Part shown: one piece after another, positions 33,404 to 42,407 of the stretch
How positions within the stretch are numbered: the stretch's first letter is position 1
How the letters are laid out: each line of letters opens with the position of its first letter
Origin: Bog-473 sp963738135
Lineage (GTDB): Bacteria > Actinomycetota > Acidimicrobiia > Acidimicrobiales > RAAP-2
NCBI GenBank assembly: GCA_963738135.1
Contig: CAVTVK010000006.1
Location: 310,001 to 374,000, forward strand
Direction: 5' to 3'
DNA: 64,000 nt
Notes under the pieces: model-generated
Seen by the model: the letters and a program-made list of their open reading frames with translations, nothing else
What the model was told of the DNA's origin: nothing
The model's database searches: none
Position numbers and translations under genes: made by a program

Positions 33404-34531
33404 GTGCACGGGGATCAGCCGCTCGGCGATCACTTCCGGGCCTTCGCCACCACGGTCGAGCGCGACGGCGGCACCACCTACGCCACCATCAGCCGCGCCG
33501 TGGCCGACGATGACGACGTGCTGTCGATCCTCGACGGGGCGCCCCTCCCCCAGCGCCGCCCCCTCCTCCTCCTGGCGGCCGTGCACTACCTTCTGCTCTC
33601 GGGCACCGAGCACGCCCTGGCCGCTTCCTACGACACGGTGACCGCCATGGCGGGCCTCCCGGCCGGATCGCCGCCGACCAGCGACGTCGCCGCCGACTTT
33701 GCCGACTTCTGCCGGGTGCACCGCGACGAACTCGAGCAGCTCATCGCCACCCGCACGACGCAGACCAACGAGGTCGGGCGCTGTTCGTCGCTCTTGCCCG
33801 GCCTGACCCACATTGCGGCCGCGTACGGGTGGCGAGAACCACTCTCCCTGTTGGACCTCGGCACTTCGGCGGGACTCAACCTGCTCTTCGACGACTACGC
33901 GTACACCTACCGAGCCACCGATGGGGGTGCGGTCCGCACCGCCGGGGTGCAGGGCGCTGCCGTCGCCCTCGAGTGTGCCGTGCGGGACGATCTGCACCAC
34001 CTCCCCGCGCTCCGGCTGCCCGACGTGACTGCCCGGGTCGGGCTCGACCTGGCACCGCTCAACCCCGCCTCCGACGATGACGCGCGCTGGCTGCTCGCCT
34101 GCCAGTGGCCCGACAATCCGGCGCGTTTCGGCCGGCTGCGCGCCGCCCTGGCCAACGCACGAGCCTCGGACCACCCCCCGCGCCTCGAACGCGGCGACAT
34201 GCTGACGGACCTGCCCCGGGTCGTCGCCGGCATGCCGGGTGACGGACCGCTCGTCGTGTTCCACTCCTGGGTGGCCGCCTACCTCAGCGAAGAGGAGCAA
34301 CGAGCCCTGACCGAGCAGATCGCCACGCTCGGCCCGCACCGCCCGGTCCACCACCTCTACTGTGAGAGCCCGTTCGAGACTCCCGGCCTGCCCACGCCTC
34401 CGTCACCGCTGCGGCGGGAGGGACCGGACCTGGCAACCGTGCTCGTGCACGTGCGCCCCGGCGGCCCCGCGGAGCGACTGGCCGACACCCACCCACACGG
34501 CTACTGGATTCGCTGGTGGCGTCAGACTTAA
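33404..34531 (+). CDS. DUF2332 family protein
   Basis: The 375-residue protein matches DUF2332, with DHFRAFATTVERDGGTTYAT, ALPL-type leucine-rich helices, TNEVGRCSSLLPGL, LLDLGTSAGLNLLFDDYAY (a Rossmann-like LDLGTSAGLN) and VVFHSWVAAYLSEEEQ. The family is widespread in actinobacteria and resembles SAM-dependent methyltransferases, but its activity is not established. The start is GTG at 33404, eight bases after the sortase stop, so the three genes from 31293 may form one transcript. Confidence 0.8.
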   Translation: MHGDQPLGDHFRAFATTVERDGGTTYATISRAVADDDDVLSILDGAPLPQRRPLLLLAAVHYLLLSGTEHALAASYDTVTAMAGLPAGSPPTSDVAADFADFCRVHRDELEQLIATRTTQTNEVGRCSSLLPGLTHIAAAYGWREPLSLLDLGTSAGLNLLFDDYAYTYRATDGGAVRTAGVQGAAVALECAVRDDLHHLPALRLPDVTARVGLDLAPLNPASDDDARWLLACQWPDNPARFGRLRAALANARASDHPPRLERGDMLTDLPRVVAGMPGDGPLVVFHSWVAAYLSEEEQRALTEQIATLGPHRPVHHLYCESPFETPGLPTPPSPLRREGPDLATVLVHVRPGGPAERLADTHPHGYWIRWWRQT

Positions 34532-34628
34532 AGCGTGCAACCGATCCGCGGTCGCCCAATCGACGCTGCGGACTTCGTGATGCCCAGGCGGTCTATAAAC
34601 CCCTTGAGCCGCGGCGCTCACGCGGCTG

Positions 34629-34657
34629 TTGACATAGTGCTATCTGATCCCTACCCT
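34629..34657 (+). promoter_or_regulatory. housekeeping-type promoter for the repeat protein
   Basis: TTGACA at 34629-34634 and TACCCT at 34652-34657 are separated by 17 bases, a good sigma-A-type match, about 90 bases upstream of the GTG at 34748. Confidence 0.6.
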
Positions 34658-34747
34658 CCATCCCCGGATCCCGTCGGCGAAGAGCCGAGGCGAGGCCGAT
34701 TGTGCCCTGATTCGTGGAGTGCCGCGGCCATCGAAAGGACATTCTGC

Positions 34748-36335
34748 GTGAGATATCGATCGGCAACGGCCTTTGAAGGAGTGACGGCGAAGCTCGCCCT
34801 GGTACTCGCGGCCATTCTTGTGACTAGCTCATTGCTGCTCCTCGGCCCGACTGCTCGGGGTGGAGCGGCAACGGTCAACCCGCATTCCACCGCGACATGC
34901 AGCCAGCCCGGTGGTCTATTCCTTTATGGCAGTGCGGTGGTCGGTATTGCCGACACTGCGGATGATGGTGGCTACTGGATCGTCAATGACGCAGGACAGG
35001 TCGCCGCGTGTGGCGATGCTGCTTTCTATGGACAACCTGCGGCGCTGAATCGTCCGATCGTCGGTATCGCTGCCACGGCCGATGGACGCGGGTACATCCT
35101 GGTCGCGTCAGACGGCGGAGTCTTTAACTACGGAGATGCTGGCTTCTACGGATCGACGGGGTCGATCTCGTTGAACAAGCCCGTCGTAGGTATTGCCGTC
35201 GATCGGATAACGGGTGGCTATTGGTTAGTGGCTTCAGATGGCGGCATATTTTCCTTCAACGCACCTTTCCTTGGCTCCACGGGATCCATCAGACTCAATC
35301 AACCCGTCGTGGGAATGGCGGCGGCTAACAACGGAAGCGGGTATTGGTTTGTGGCTTCAGATGGCGGAATCTTCTCCTACGGGGTTCCATTTTGGGGATC
35401 GACAGGCTCAATACATCTCAACAAGCCCGTGGTTGGCATGGCGACGGATCAAGTGTCCGGTGGTTACTGGCTTGTTGCATCTGACGGTGGGATTTTTGCG
35501 TTCAACGCTCCGTTCTATGGCTCAACCGGAAGCATCGTCTTGAACAAGCCAGTTGTTGGAATGGAGTCCAGTCCGGCCGCCAATGGGTATCGTCTTATCG
35601 CTGCTGACGGTGGCGTGTTCTCCTATGGCTCGCAGTTCTCCGGAACGCCAGCCTTCTCTTCCCCAGCGACACCGGCACCAACACCCGCGTTGCCCGGAAG
35701 TTCCCCCGCCTTCGTTCAGGCCGACGACACGGGCACCTTTAACGGGAACACCACCAGCATCGGTAGTGGCCAGTACAACCAGGTGCTTGCTCACAACACC
35801 GGAATCGGCCACTCTGTCGTTCTCGAGATCCAGACCCTGACCGACCCCGGCACCCAGACGAACACCGTCACCAGCGTCTCCTCAGGGATGGGCACCTTCC
35901 AGTTGGTCAACTCGTACAACGATCTGGCCGACACCGAAATTTGGGTCTGCTTGCGCACGACCGGCGCGGCCGACACGCTCACGGTTAACACGCCGACCAA
36001 TGCTTGGAACGCTTTTGCCATCGAGTTCAACGCTCCCGCCACTGGCTTCATAAACGGTGGGGGCGCAGGTCACTTATCCGAACTACCTCGCCAATCAGAG
36101 CTGGACCGTCTCACCCGGAAAGGCTGGAAATATCGCCGTTATGGCGATGGATACCCTCGGGGCCTATGTGTCCGGGCCGGCGGCACCCTGGACGTACTAC
36201 AACGCGGGATACTGGGACTTCCCCAACGGGACCTCGGCGGCTTGGCAGGTGGCTCCGTCATCATCTCCTCTCACTGCCACCTGGGTTACAGACGGAGGAG
36301 AGAGCAGCTCTCAGGGTGTGGTGCTCGAGTATTAG
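34748..36335 (+). CDS. secreted propeller-like repeat protein, one frameshift
   Basis: From the GTG at 34748, with GAAAGGA ten bases upstream, an export signal (LALVLAAILVTSSLLLLGP) precedes seven or more repeats of about 43 residues of the type GGYWLVASDGGIFSFN, APFLGSTGSIRLNQPVVGMA. This repeat type recurs in actinobacterial surface proteins and probably folds as a beta-propeller. A C-terminal beta domain follows (HSVVLEIQTLTDPGTQTNTV to SSQGVVLEY), reached through a one-base shift in the run at about 36058-36062 (ggtgggggcgc). The function is probably binding at the cell surface. The product has about 529 residues in total. Confidence 0.8.
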
Positions 36336-36454
36336 GAGGCAACCACATGAGAAGCAGGGCGGTTTGCGCCTGCTAGTGCCATCGGTCCGCAAAATAGGAT
36401 CTGACTAAGTTCAACGCCGCCTGCTCCCACCTAACACAGGTTGAGTAAATCCTG

Positions 36455-36472
36455 AGCGGGCCCCCGCCCGCT
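36455..36472. terminator. GC hairpin after the repeat protein
   Basis: AGCGGGC, the loop CCCC and GCCCGCT form a perfect 7-bp stem 120 bases after the stop, with a short TGGCGTTCTT following. Confidence 0.5.
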
Positions 36473-36482
36473 GGCGTTCTTC

Positions 36483-36594
36483 GTGGCTACAGCGTGGCTA
36501 CAAACGCTTCACAACGTTGCGCAACGGCGATAATGGTGAGACCGATTCCGCTGGTCGGCGTGAGACATGCGCAACGCTGACCAACGGTGAAACG
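36483..36594. repeat. cluster of short direct and inverted repeats
   Basis: GTGGCTACA occurs twice (36483 and 36494). CAACGTTGCGCAACGG at 36512 and TGCGCAACGCTGACCAACGG at 36568 share the TGCGCAACG core. The layout recalls recombinase or regulator binding arrays, but no integrase gene is near. Confidence 0.35.
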
Positions 36595-36998
36595 TTCTAA
36601 GTCCAATACTGGATCCGTTGGTGGCCTCGGTCCTGATCGCGCCGGTTCGGCCGAATCATGCCGTATGCACGGTTCTGTCACGCAATGGACGTTTCGACAC
36701 GCTGGCCGGCACGGCGAGGTCCGCTGAGCCGGAACCTCGTCCGGGAGCCCTCCCTCGGACATGGGTCGCGGGAGGACGGGCTCTGACCCACAGAAGGTGC
36801 AGCGAATCCCCTGGGCAGACAATCGCCCGGCAACCCGGGATCGACCATGATCCCTCGCCTGGAGCGTGACTCTCCGCCCGGCATCACCCGCGGTCAGGCA
36901 CAAGGGCGAAGTTCATCTCTGAAAGATGATCCCTGCCGGGGACTTGTCCGTAGTAGCTGCTGAGGGAAGACTCAAGACCTACGCAGGAGTGGATCGAA

Positions 36999-37532
36999 AT
37001 GCAGATGAATCGTCAGAACCGAGAATCAGCTCGCCGAGCCGCTTTGGCGCGATGGGTCGGTGCGATCGTGGCCGTCGGCGGGATCTCACTGTCGGTGATC
37101 GCCTCATCCGAGGCTGGCGCCGCGAGCGCCGTGACCGTCTCGAGCACCAAGAACGCCAAAATGGGAACCATTCTCGTCAGTGGCAAGACCCTGTATACCC
37201 TGAAGGCAAGCAGCACTGCGTGCACGGCCGCCTGCCTGAAAATCTGGCCGGCACTCGTGCTCCCCCCCGGAGTGACCAAGGCAAAGGCGGGGCCGGGAGT
37301 CAGCGCAGCAAAGCTCGGTAGCGTGAAGCGCAACGGTGCCGTCCAGGTGACGTACGGCGGGAAGCCGCTCTACTTTTTCGTCGGCGACACGGGAAAAGGC
37401 CAAGTGAACGGCGTCGTGACCGACACGTGGGGAAAGTGGACCGCGGTCGTGACGAAGAAGTCGGCCAGCTCCTCCGGCTCGAACTCCGGTTCCGGTAACT
37501 CCAGCGCCGGGGGCGGCGGAGCAGCCTTCTAA
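36999..37532 (+). CDS. secreted Lipoprotein_15-type repeat protein
   Basis: The 177-residue protein has an export signal (GAIVAVGGISLSVIASSEAG) and two copies of the PF03640 repeat: MGTILVSGKTLYTLKASSTA with CTAACLKIWPALVLP, then VQVTYGGKPLYFFVGDTGKG with VTDTWGKWTAVV. Such proteins are secreted and of unknown function, often near redox or copper-related genes. It ends in a Ser/Gly tail. There is no lipobox cysteine, so it is secreted rather than lipid-anchored. It lies 20 bases before the hydroxylase gene. Confidence 0.8.
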   Translation: MQMNRQNRESARRAALARWVGAIVAVGGISLSVIASSEAGAASAVTVSSTKNAKMGTILVSGKTLYTLKASSTACTAACLKIWPALVLPPGVTKAKAGPGVSAAKLGSVKRNGAVQVTYGGKPLYFFVGDTGKGQVNGVVTDTWGKWTAVVTKKSASSSGSNSGSGNSSAGGGGAAF

Positions 37533-37552
37533 GTTAGGGAGCCGCCGAGACG

Positions 37553-38656
37553 ATGGTGATGTCTAGTTTGCTCCTGGCTCCCAGCCGGCCGACCGACACC
37601 GAACAAAACGAGGACGCTGCTCTGACAAGAGACGGTCCGCAGGTTGGCCTGCGACCGCGCGTCTATCTCCCCGCCTTTTCCATTGCCGTTCTGGCCATTG
37701 TCCTGATTGCTCTGGGGTGGTCCGAAGGCTGGGGTGGCAAGAACTTCACCGGGTCGGTGACACTGCTCCGGGTGGTGCTGATCGGTCCGTTGGCGCTGGT
37801 GATCTTGGGTTGCTTCATGGTTGTCGAGCGCATATGGCCAGCGCAGCAGCGGCCTCTCTTCGCCCGTGGCCATCGCCATGATCTCATGCTCACCATCATG
37901 AACGCGCTCTTCGTGGCGCCCCTCGTCACGGCGCTCACCCTCGCCTTTGTCGCGCTGGTTCGACGGGGACTCCCATGGATCGTTCTCCCGAAAATCGGCG
38001 CGCTTCCTCGCTGGGGTGCGATCGTCGCCATCCTCGTTGTGATGGACTTCTGCAACTGGGCAGTTCACCTCGCGAACCACAAGGTACGGATGCTGTGGCG
38101 CTTTCACGAACTCCACCATTCCCAGGAGGATATGAACGTCCTGACGGTCTTTCGCACGCACCCCTTGATCCACGTCTCCTATCTCTTGGCGTTAGTTCCG
38201 GGGGTTGTCCTCCTTTCCAATGGTGCACTGTCGGTCACCGTGTTGATCCTCTACGGAGGGATGGTCGCCTTCGCCCACTCCAACACACGTGCGAGCTTCG
38301 GGCCCCTGGAGAGGATCTTTGTGAGTCCCAACTTTCACAGGATCCATCACAAGTTGGATGGGCCGCAGGACGTCAACCTCGGCTTCACATTGACCATTTG
38401 GGATCAGATGTTCCACCGAGCGGTCTTCCCTACGGACGAGACGATCAGGACCGACACCGGACTGCCTGGTCGCCCGCTCATCGTCGAACAGGAGTCGGCG
38501 CGACCACACCACTTCTCCGTCCTCCTGGCTCAATTGCTGGCGCCCTTCCGGCCGATTCGCAACCTCTCCCAGCAACCCTCGGGTGCCCTCAGGCCGGGAG
38601 CGCCCGATCTGCAGCGGCCGGAGTTGGAGACGCAGGGTGCGCTTGGTGGGCTCTGA
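37553..38656 (+). CDS. fatty acid hydroxylase/sterol desaturase family membrane protein
   Basis: The 367-residue protein has four or more membrane helices and the histidine clusters of the diiron hydroxylase family: HLANHKVRMLWRFHELHH in the middle and FHRIHHKLDG later, with HSNT between. It would hydroxylate or desaturate a lipid or carotenoid at the membrane. The ATG at 37553 or 37559 both fit. The C-terminal 50 residues are soluble and not conserved. It is tightly spaced with the secreted protein before it and with the DoxX gene after it (37 bases), suggesting one transcript. Confidence 0.85.
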   Translation: MVMSSLLLAPSRPTDTEQNEDAALTRDGPQVGLRPRVYLPAFSIAVLAIVLIALGWSEGWGGKNFTGSVTLLRVVLIGPLALVILGCFMVVERIWPAQQRPLFARGHRHDLMLTIMNALFVAPLVTALTLAFVALVRRGLPWIVLPKIGALPRWGAIVAILVVMDFCNWAVHLANHKVRMLWRFHELHHSQEDMNVLTVFRTHPLIHVSYLLALVPGVVLLSNGALSVTVLILYGGMVAFAHSNTRASFGPLERIFVSPNFHRIHHKLDGPQDVNLGFTLTIWDQMFHRAVFPTDETIRTDTGLPGRPLIVEQESARPHHFSVLLAQLLAPFRPIRNLSQQPSGALRPGAPDLQRPELETQGALGGL

Positions 38657-38693
38657 CAGTGATGGGCACTCAGGTAGGGAAGGTGGTTCCGCA

Positions 38694-39281
38694 GTGAGCA
38701 CTTCGGTCGAGACGCAGCGGCACTCATGGAAGTCCCTGCTCGCGTTAGTCGTGAGCACCCGGCATACTTCACAGCTCCCGGAGGACTGCGCGCTGCTTGT
38801 CGCACGCATCGTGCTCGCGTGGATCTTCATCTACTACGGAGGAGGGAAGCTCTTCGGGTGGTTCAACGGACTCGGCATTCACGGGACATCCATCTACTTC
38901 GCGCAGTCGGCACATTTGCACCCCGGAGGCCTCTTCGCCGTGCTGGGCGGTGTGATCGAGTTCTTCGGGGCCATCGCCGTGGGACTCGGCCTCTTCTCGC
39001 GTCTCGCGGGCATTGCGTTGTTCGGTGACATGGTCATGGCGATGATCACGATTACCTGGGCCACCGGAATCAATTCGCATCCCGGCTACCAACTGAACCT
39101 TGCGCTCGCGGGCCTGGCTCTGGTCGTGGCCTTTCTTGGATCGGGCCGGTTCAGCCTCGACGCAGAGCTCGAGCGACGCCTGGTGGGGCTCAACAGCGGT
39201 ACTGCGCGTGCGCGGGCGAACCAACACAGACACGGTGACGACGGTGAAACTGTCGTCGCTGGGGTGCGTGAGGGTGCGTGA
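38694..39281 (+). CDS. DoxX family membrane protein
   Basis: The 195-residue product from the GTG at 38694 has four membrane helices of the DoxX type: CALLVARIVLAWIFIYYGGG with KLFGWF, then GLFAVLGGVIEFFGAIAVGL, LAGIALFGDMVMAMITI and LNLALAGLALVVAFLG. DoxX proteins are thought to be membrane redox partners, in actinobacteria sometimes linked to thiol stress. The ATG at 38583 would overlap the previous gene and is rejected. The last residues are encoded by a 10-base tandem repeat. Confidence 0.75.
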   Translation: MSTSVETQRHSWKSLLALVVSTRHTSQLPEDCALLVARIVLAWIFIYYGGGKLFGWFNGLGIHGTSIYFAQSAHLHPGGLFAVLGGVIEFFGAIAVGLGLFSRLAGIALFGDMVMAMITITWATGINSHPGYQLNLALAGLALVVAFLGSGRFSLDAELERRLVGLNSGTARARANQHRHGDDGETVVAGVREGA

Positions 39282-39298
39282 GGGTGCGTGAGGGTGCG
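39261..39298 (+). repeat. 10-base tandem repeat GGGTGCGTGA
   Basis: Nearly four copies run from the end of the DoxX gene past its stop codon. Copy number changes would alter the last residues. Confidence 0.7.
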
Positions 39299-39362
39299 CA
39301 AACGGTGGCACATGTTGCAGGTGGCTGAAGAGATACTTGATCCGCTGAAGGCCTGAGGCCAA

Positions 39363-40653
39363 CTAGTCGTCGGGCCCCCACGGCGCGTCGCGTCGGGCCG
39401 GTACCTGGACCCCGTCCTCGGTGACCATGGACGCGGCGCCCACCGCGCTGCGTCCGAAGCGGTTGCGAATGGCGTCCACCGCGACCGTCGCGTCCTGCCA
39501 GGACTGCTCGCGCGCCGTGGCGCTTTGGTTGTCGTCGGCGAGCCCGTCTCCGAGGTCGAACGAGAGCTGGTCGACCCCGCCGGCCGCCAGCCCCGACGCG
39601 CTGACCCCGAGGAGCCGAATCCCCTCACCGGGATCGACACTCGAGAGCAGCGCGGCAGCGACCTGCCCGATGGCGCCGCCCGTGGCAATCGGTCGCTCCA
39701 TGGTGTGCGAGCGCGACTGCAACGACAGGTCCTTGAACTTGATCTTGACCGTGATGGTCCGGGCCGAGCTGGAGGCGCCCGCGCAACATGGTCGCCACCG
39801 ATTCGGCCATGCGCAGCACGTGACGCTCGAGCTCGTGCGGATCGACGAGATCCTGGCTGAAGGTCTCCTCGTGCCCGATCGACTTGTTGGGACGGTTGGG
39901 GTTGACCGGATCGGGGTCCTCGCCACGGGAGAGAGCCGACAGGTGGGCGCCGCTCGCCTTGCCCAGGCGACGGACCACGGTGTCGAGCGGCAGGGCGGCC
40001 AGGTCGCCGACCGAGCGCACCCCGAGGTCGTGCAGGCGCTTCGCGGTGGCCGGGCCCACCCCCCACAGCGCCTCCACCGGGTGCCCGTGCAGGAACGCCA
40101 GCTCGACGTCCGGCTCCACCAGGTACACGCCGGGACCCGGCTGCAGCCCGGCCCTGCTGGCGCGGGGCTTGGCGGCGCGGGAGGCGAGCTTGGCGATCAT
40201 CTTGGAGCGTCCGATACCCACCGCACACTCGAGGTGGAGCTCGTCGTGCACCCGGCCTCGCAGATCTCGTGCGATGCTCGCCGGTCGGCCGAGGAGGCGC
40301 ACGGCGCCGGCGACGTCCACGAACGCCTCGTCGAGGCCGATGGGCTCGACCATTGGTGTGATGTCCGCCAGGATCTTGTGCAGCTGGGCGCTCACCTCGC
40401 CGTAGCGGCTATGGCGGCCGGACAAGAAGACGGCCTCGGGGCAGAGCTGGCGGGCCCGAACGGACGGCATGGCGGAGTGCACCCCGTAGGCGCGGGCCTC
40501 GTAGGTGCACGACGCCACCACGCCGCGCGCGCCGGCCCCGCCGACGATGACGGGCTTTCCGGCGAGGGCGGGATCATCGAGCACCTCGACCGACGCGAAG
40601 AACGCGTCCATGTCGACGTGCAGGATGGTGGGCAGGTGCGACTGTTCAACCAC
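39363..40653 (-). CDS. dinB: DNA polymerase IV, one frameshift
   Basis: About 430 residues form a Y-family polymerase. They include ILHVDMDAFFASVEVLDDP (catalytic Asp), SAMPSVRARQLCPEAVFL, EPIGLDEAFVDVAGA (second catalytic Asp-Glu), the helix-hairpin-helix LWGVGPATAKRLHDLGV and NKSIGHEETFSQDL at the little finger. One base shift at about 39778 leads into the C-terminal little-finger frame (ARTITVKIKFKDLSLQSRSH). It copies damaged DNA with errors. Its start overlaps the PIG-L gene stop by eight bases, and it is the last gene of an operon headed by three LexA boxes. Confidence 0.9.
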
Positions 40654-41348
40654 CGAGGGTCAACCGGCGGAACCCCTCGGCGTAGGCGACGCCGGCCCGT
40701 CGGCCCTCCTCGGCCGCCCGCCGTCGCACCGCCTCACCGGCCCAGCCCTCCTGGCCGGCGAATTGGGTCCGATGGCACTCGACGGCCGAAGCCTTGGTCT
40801 CGATGGTGTCCGAGATGTCCACCCACTCGTCGGGCTCGAGGGTCGCCGACAACAGCACCGTGGACACCTGATGTGGTGGCCCGGCATCAGGGAAGTAGTG
40901 CGGCAGCGCGGCGGCCGGAGCCACCGCGTCGAGCAGCGCGGCGCCGGCGATCCGGTGGTCTCGGTGATTGAAGTAGTCCTGCCCGAAGAAGACCGCCGTG
41001 GGGTCGTGACCGCAGACGACATCGGGACGCAGGGAACGCACCCGCTGCACCAGGATGCCCCGGAAGTCCTCGGAATCGGTCAGCTCACCGTCGCGCGGAG
41101 CCGAGGTTCTCGACGCTCGACAGGCCGATGAGGGCCGACGAGGACTCCAGCTCCGAGGCTCGCTCGCTGGCCAGCTGCGCCGGCTCGACGGCGGGGTCGG
41201 TCGTCCCCTTCCCGCCATCTGTGCACACCAGCAGGTGCACAGCACTCCCGGCCTTGGCCCAACGGGCCAGCGTCCCGCCGCAGGCGACGTCGGCGTCGTC
41301 GGGATGGGCGTAGACGGCCAGAACGATGCCGGGCGTCTCGTCCATCAC
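40646..41348 (-). CDS. PIG-L/LmbE-family deacetylase, one frameshift
   Basis: The roughly 233-residue protein starts PGIVLAVYAHPDDADVACGG, the zinc-binding AHPDD motif of the family, followed by HLLVCTDGGKGTTD and, after a shift at about 41090-41100, GHDPTAVFFGQDYFNHRDHR with the later metal histidine. Family members include MshB and Mca, which act in mycothiol metabolism, so a thiol-detoxification role is possible but not shown. It overlaps nrdR by four bases and dinB by eight, so it belongs to the SOS-linked operon. Confidence 0.85.
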
Positions 41349-41812
41349 TTCCGCTTCGGCTCCGTCGTCTTGGTCAGCAGCCCCGCCTCGCGCTGGAAGT
41401 CACCAGCCTCCTCGAAACCCTTGTACACGCTGGCAAAACGGAGGTAGGCCACGTCGTCCAGGCTCTGCAGACGCTCCAGCACCGCCACGCCGACCTGCTG
41501 GCTGGTCGGCTCTGTGGTCTCCGCCCGCAACGCATCCTCCACGGCCTGGGCGAGCTCCTCCATCTGCTCGCGGCTGACGGGTCGGTTCTTGCAGGCCGAG
41601 CGCACGCCCTCGACCACCTTGGCCCGGTCGAACGGCTCGCGCAGCCCGCTGCGCTTCACGACCCACAGCGGGACCTCTTCGACCCGCTCGAATGTCGTGA
41701 AGCGACGCTCGCACCCGAGGCACTCCCTGCGACGGCGTATGGCACCGCCTTCTTCGGCCTGGCGTGAATCCACCACGCGGTCGTCATCGACACCGCACCA
41801 TGGACACCGCAC
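41345..41812 (-). CDS. nrdR: transcriptional repressor NrdR
   Basis: The 155-residue protein is a complete NrdR. It has the zinc ribbon MRCPWCGVDDDRVVDSR with ECLGCERRFTTFERVE, then an ATP-cone (LWVVKRSGLREPFDRAKVV ... LRFASVYKGFEEAGDF). It senses ATP/dATP and represses ribonucleotide reductase genes by binding NrdR boxes. No nrd genes are in this window. It lies 14 bases after the LysM gene, an arrangement also found in mycobacteria, where nrdR follows the SOS division inhibitor. Confidence 0.95.
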   Translation of the reverse strand: MRCPWCGVDDDRVVDSRQAEEGGAIRRRRECLGCERRFTTFERVEEVPLWVVKRSGLREPFDRAKVVEGVRSACKNRPVSREQMEELAQAVEDALRAETTEPTSQQVGVAVLERLQSLDDVAYLRFASVYKGFEEAGDFQREAGLLTKTTEPKRK

Positions 41813-41826
41813 ACCGCCGACGATAG

Positions 41827-42195
41827 TCAGGGAATGAAGATGTGCTCCCCCGGCACCACCGAATTGCTCCCCGTTTCGCGGACGAGTCGCCCGGTCAGCG
41901 TGGCGGGGTGCGCGGGATCGGCCCGGGTCGCGATGGAGGCCAGCGTGTCGCCCGCCTTGACGACGTACTCCTGACCCTGGGCCGGTGCGGCCTGGGCCAA
42001 GGTGCTCCCGCCGAGGGCACGGATCGGCAGGGCCAGCAGCACGAGCAGCACGAGCAGGATCGCCACGACCGCACCCACGACCACCCGGCGGCGGCGCACC
42101 CGGGGGAAGGTGCCGTCCGGACGCGCCGACTGGTCGGCCACGACGTACAGCTGGGGGCGGTACGTCTCGAAATCGAGTTCATATGCGACCGTCAT
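41827..42195 (-). CDS. membrane LysM protein, probable SOS division inhibitor (ChiZ/DivS/YneA-like)
   Basis: The 122-residue product has a cytoplasmic N-terminus, one membrane helix (VVVGAVVAILLVLLVLLALP) and a short external LysM domain (EYVVKAGDTLASIATRAD ... VPGEHIFIP). Small TM-plus-LysM proteins encoded beside lexA and nrdR are SOS-induced division inhibitors in Bacillus (YneA), Corynebacterium (DivS) and Mycobacterium (ChiZ). Three LexA boxes lie within 16-95 bases upstream of its ATG, and nrdR follows directly. The assignment rests on context and domain layout, not on close sequence match. Confidence 0.75.
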   Translation of the reverse strand: MTVAYELDFETYRPQLYVVADQSARPDGTFPRVRRRRVVVGAVVAILLVLLVLLALPIRALGGSTLAQAAPAQGQEYVVKAGDTLASIATRADPAHPATLTGRLVRETGSNSVVPGEHIFIP

Positions 42196-42210
42196 GGCGT
42201 CTCCCTCTTC

Positions 42211-42290
42211 CGAACACCTGTTCGCCTTCCTGCAGATTGGATCACGAACACCTGTTCGCTGTCAATGCCAGATTTTCGAACAGATGTTCG
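42211..42290. promoter_or_regulatory. three LexA (SOS) boxes
   Basis: CGAACACCTGTTCG at 42211-42224 and again at 42245-42258, and CGAACAGATGTTCG at 42277-42290, all fit the Gram-positive LexA operator. They lie between the LysM operon and tauD and are placed to control the former. Confidence 0.9.
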
Positions 42291-42407
42291 TCGACACGCC
42301 CGTACCTTACGGATCCGGTGTGACAGCGCCACCCCAGGCTGTACTTGACAATTCCCGATCGACTTGGTCAGGATTAGCGTTTCCGTTCGCACGCCACCAG
42401 GAGTTCC

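Larger units (their letters stand above)
36336..36998. other. 660-base stretch without a gene
   Basis: Nothing convincing is coded here; the minus-strand open frame at 36487-36903 lacks coding character. It holds a hairpin at 36455 and a cluster of short direct repeats at 36483-36594, listed separately. Confidence 0.55.

Noticed and set aside
36487..36903. A 138-codon minus-strand hypothetical gene
   Set aside because: It has no ribosome binding site, a mixed composition without hydrophobic core pattern, and overlaps the repeat cluster.
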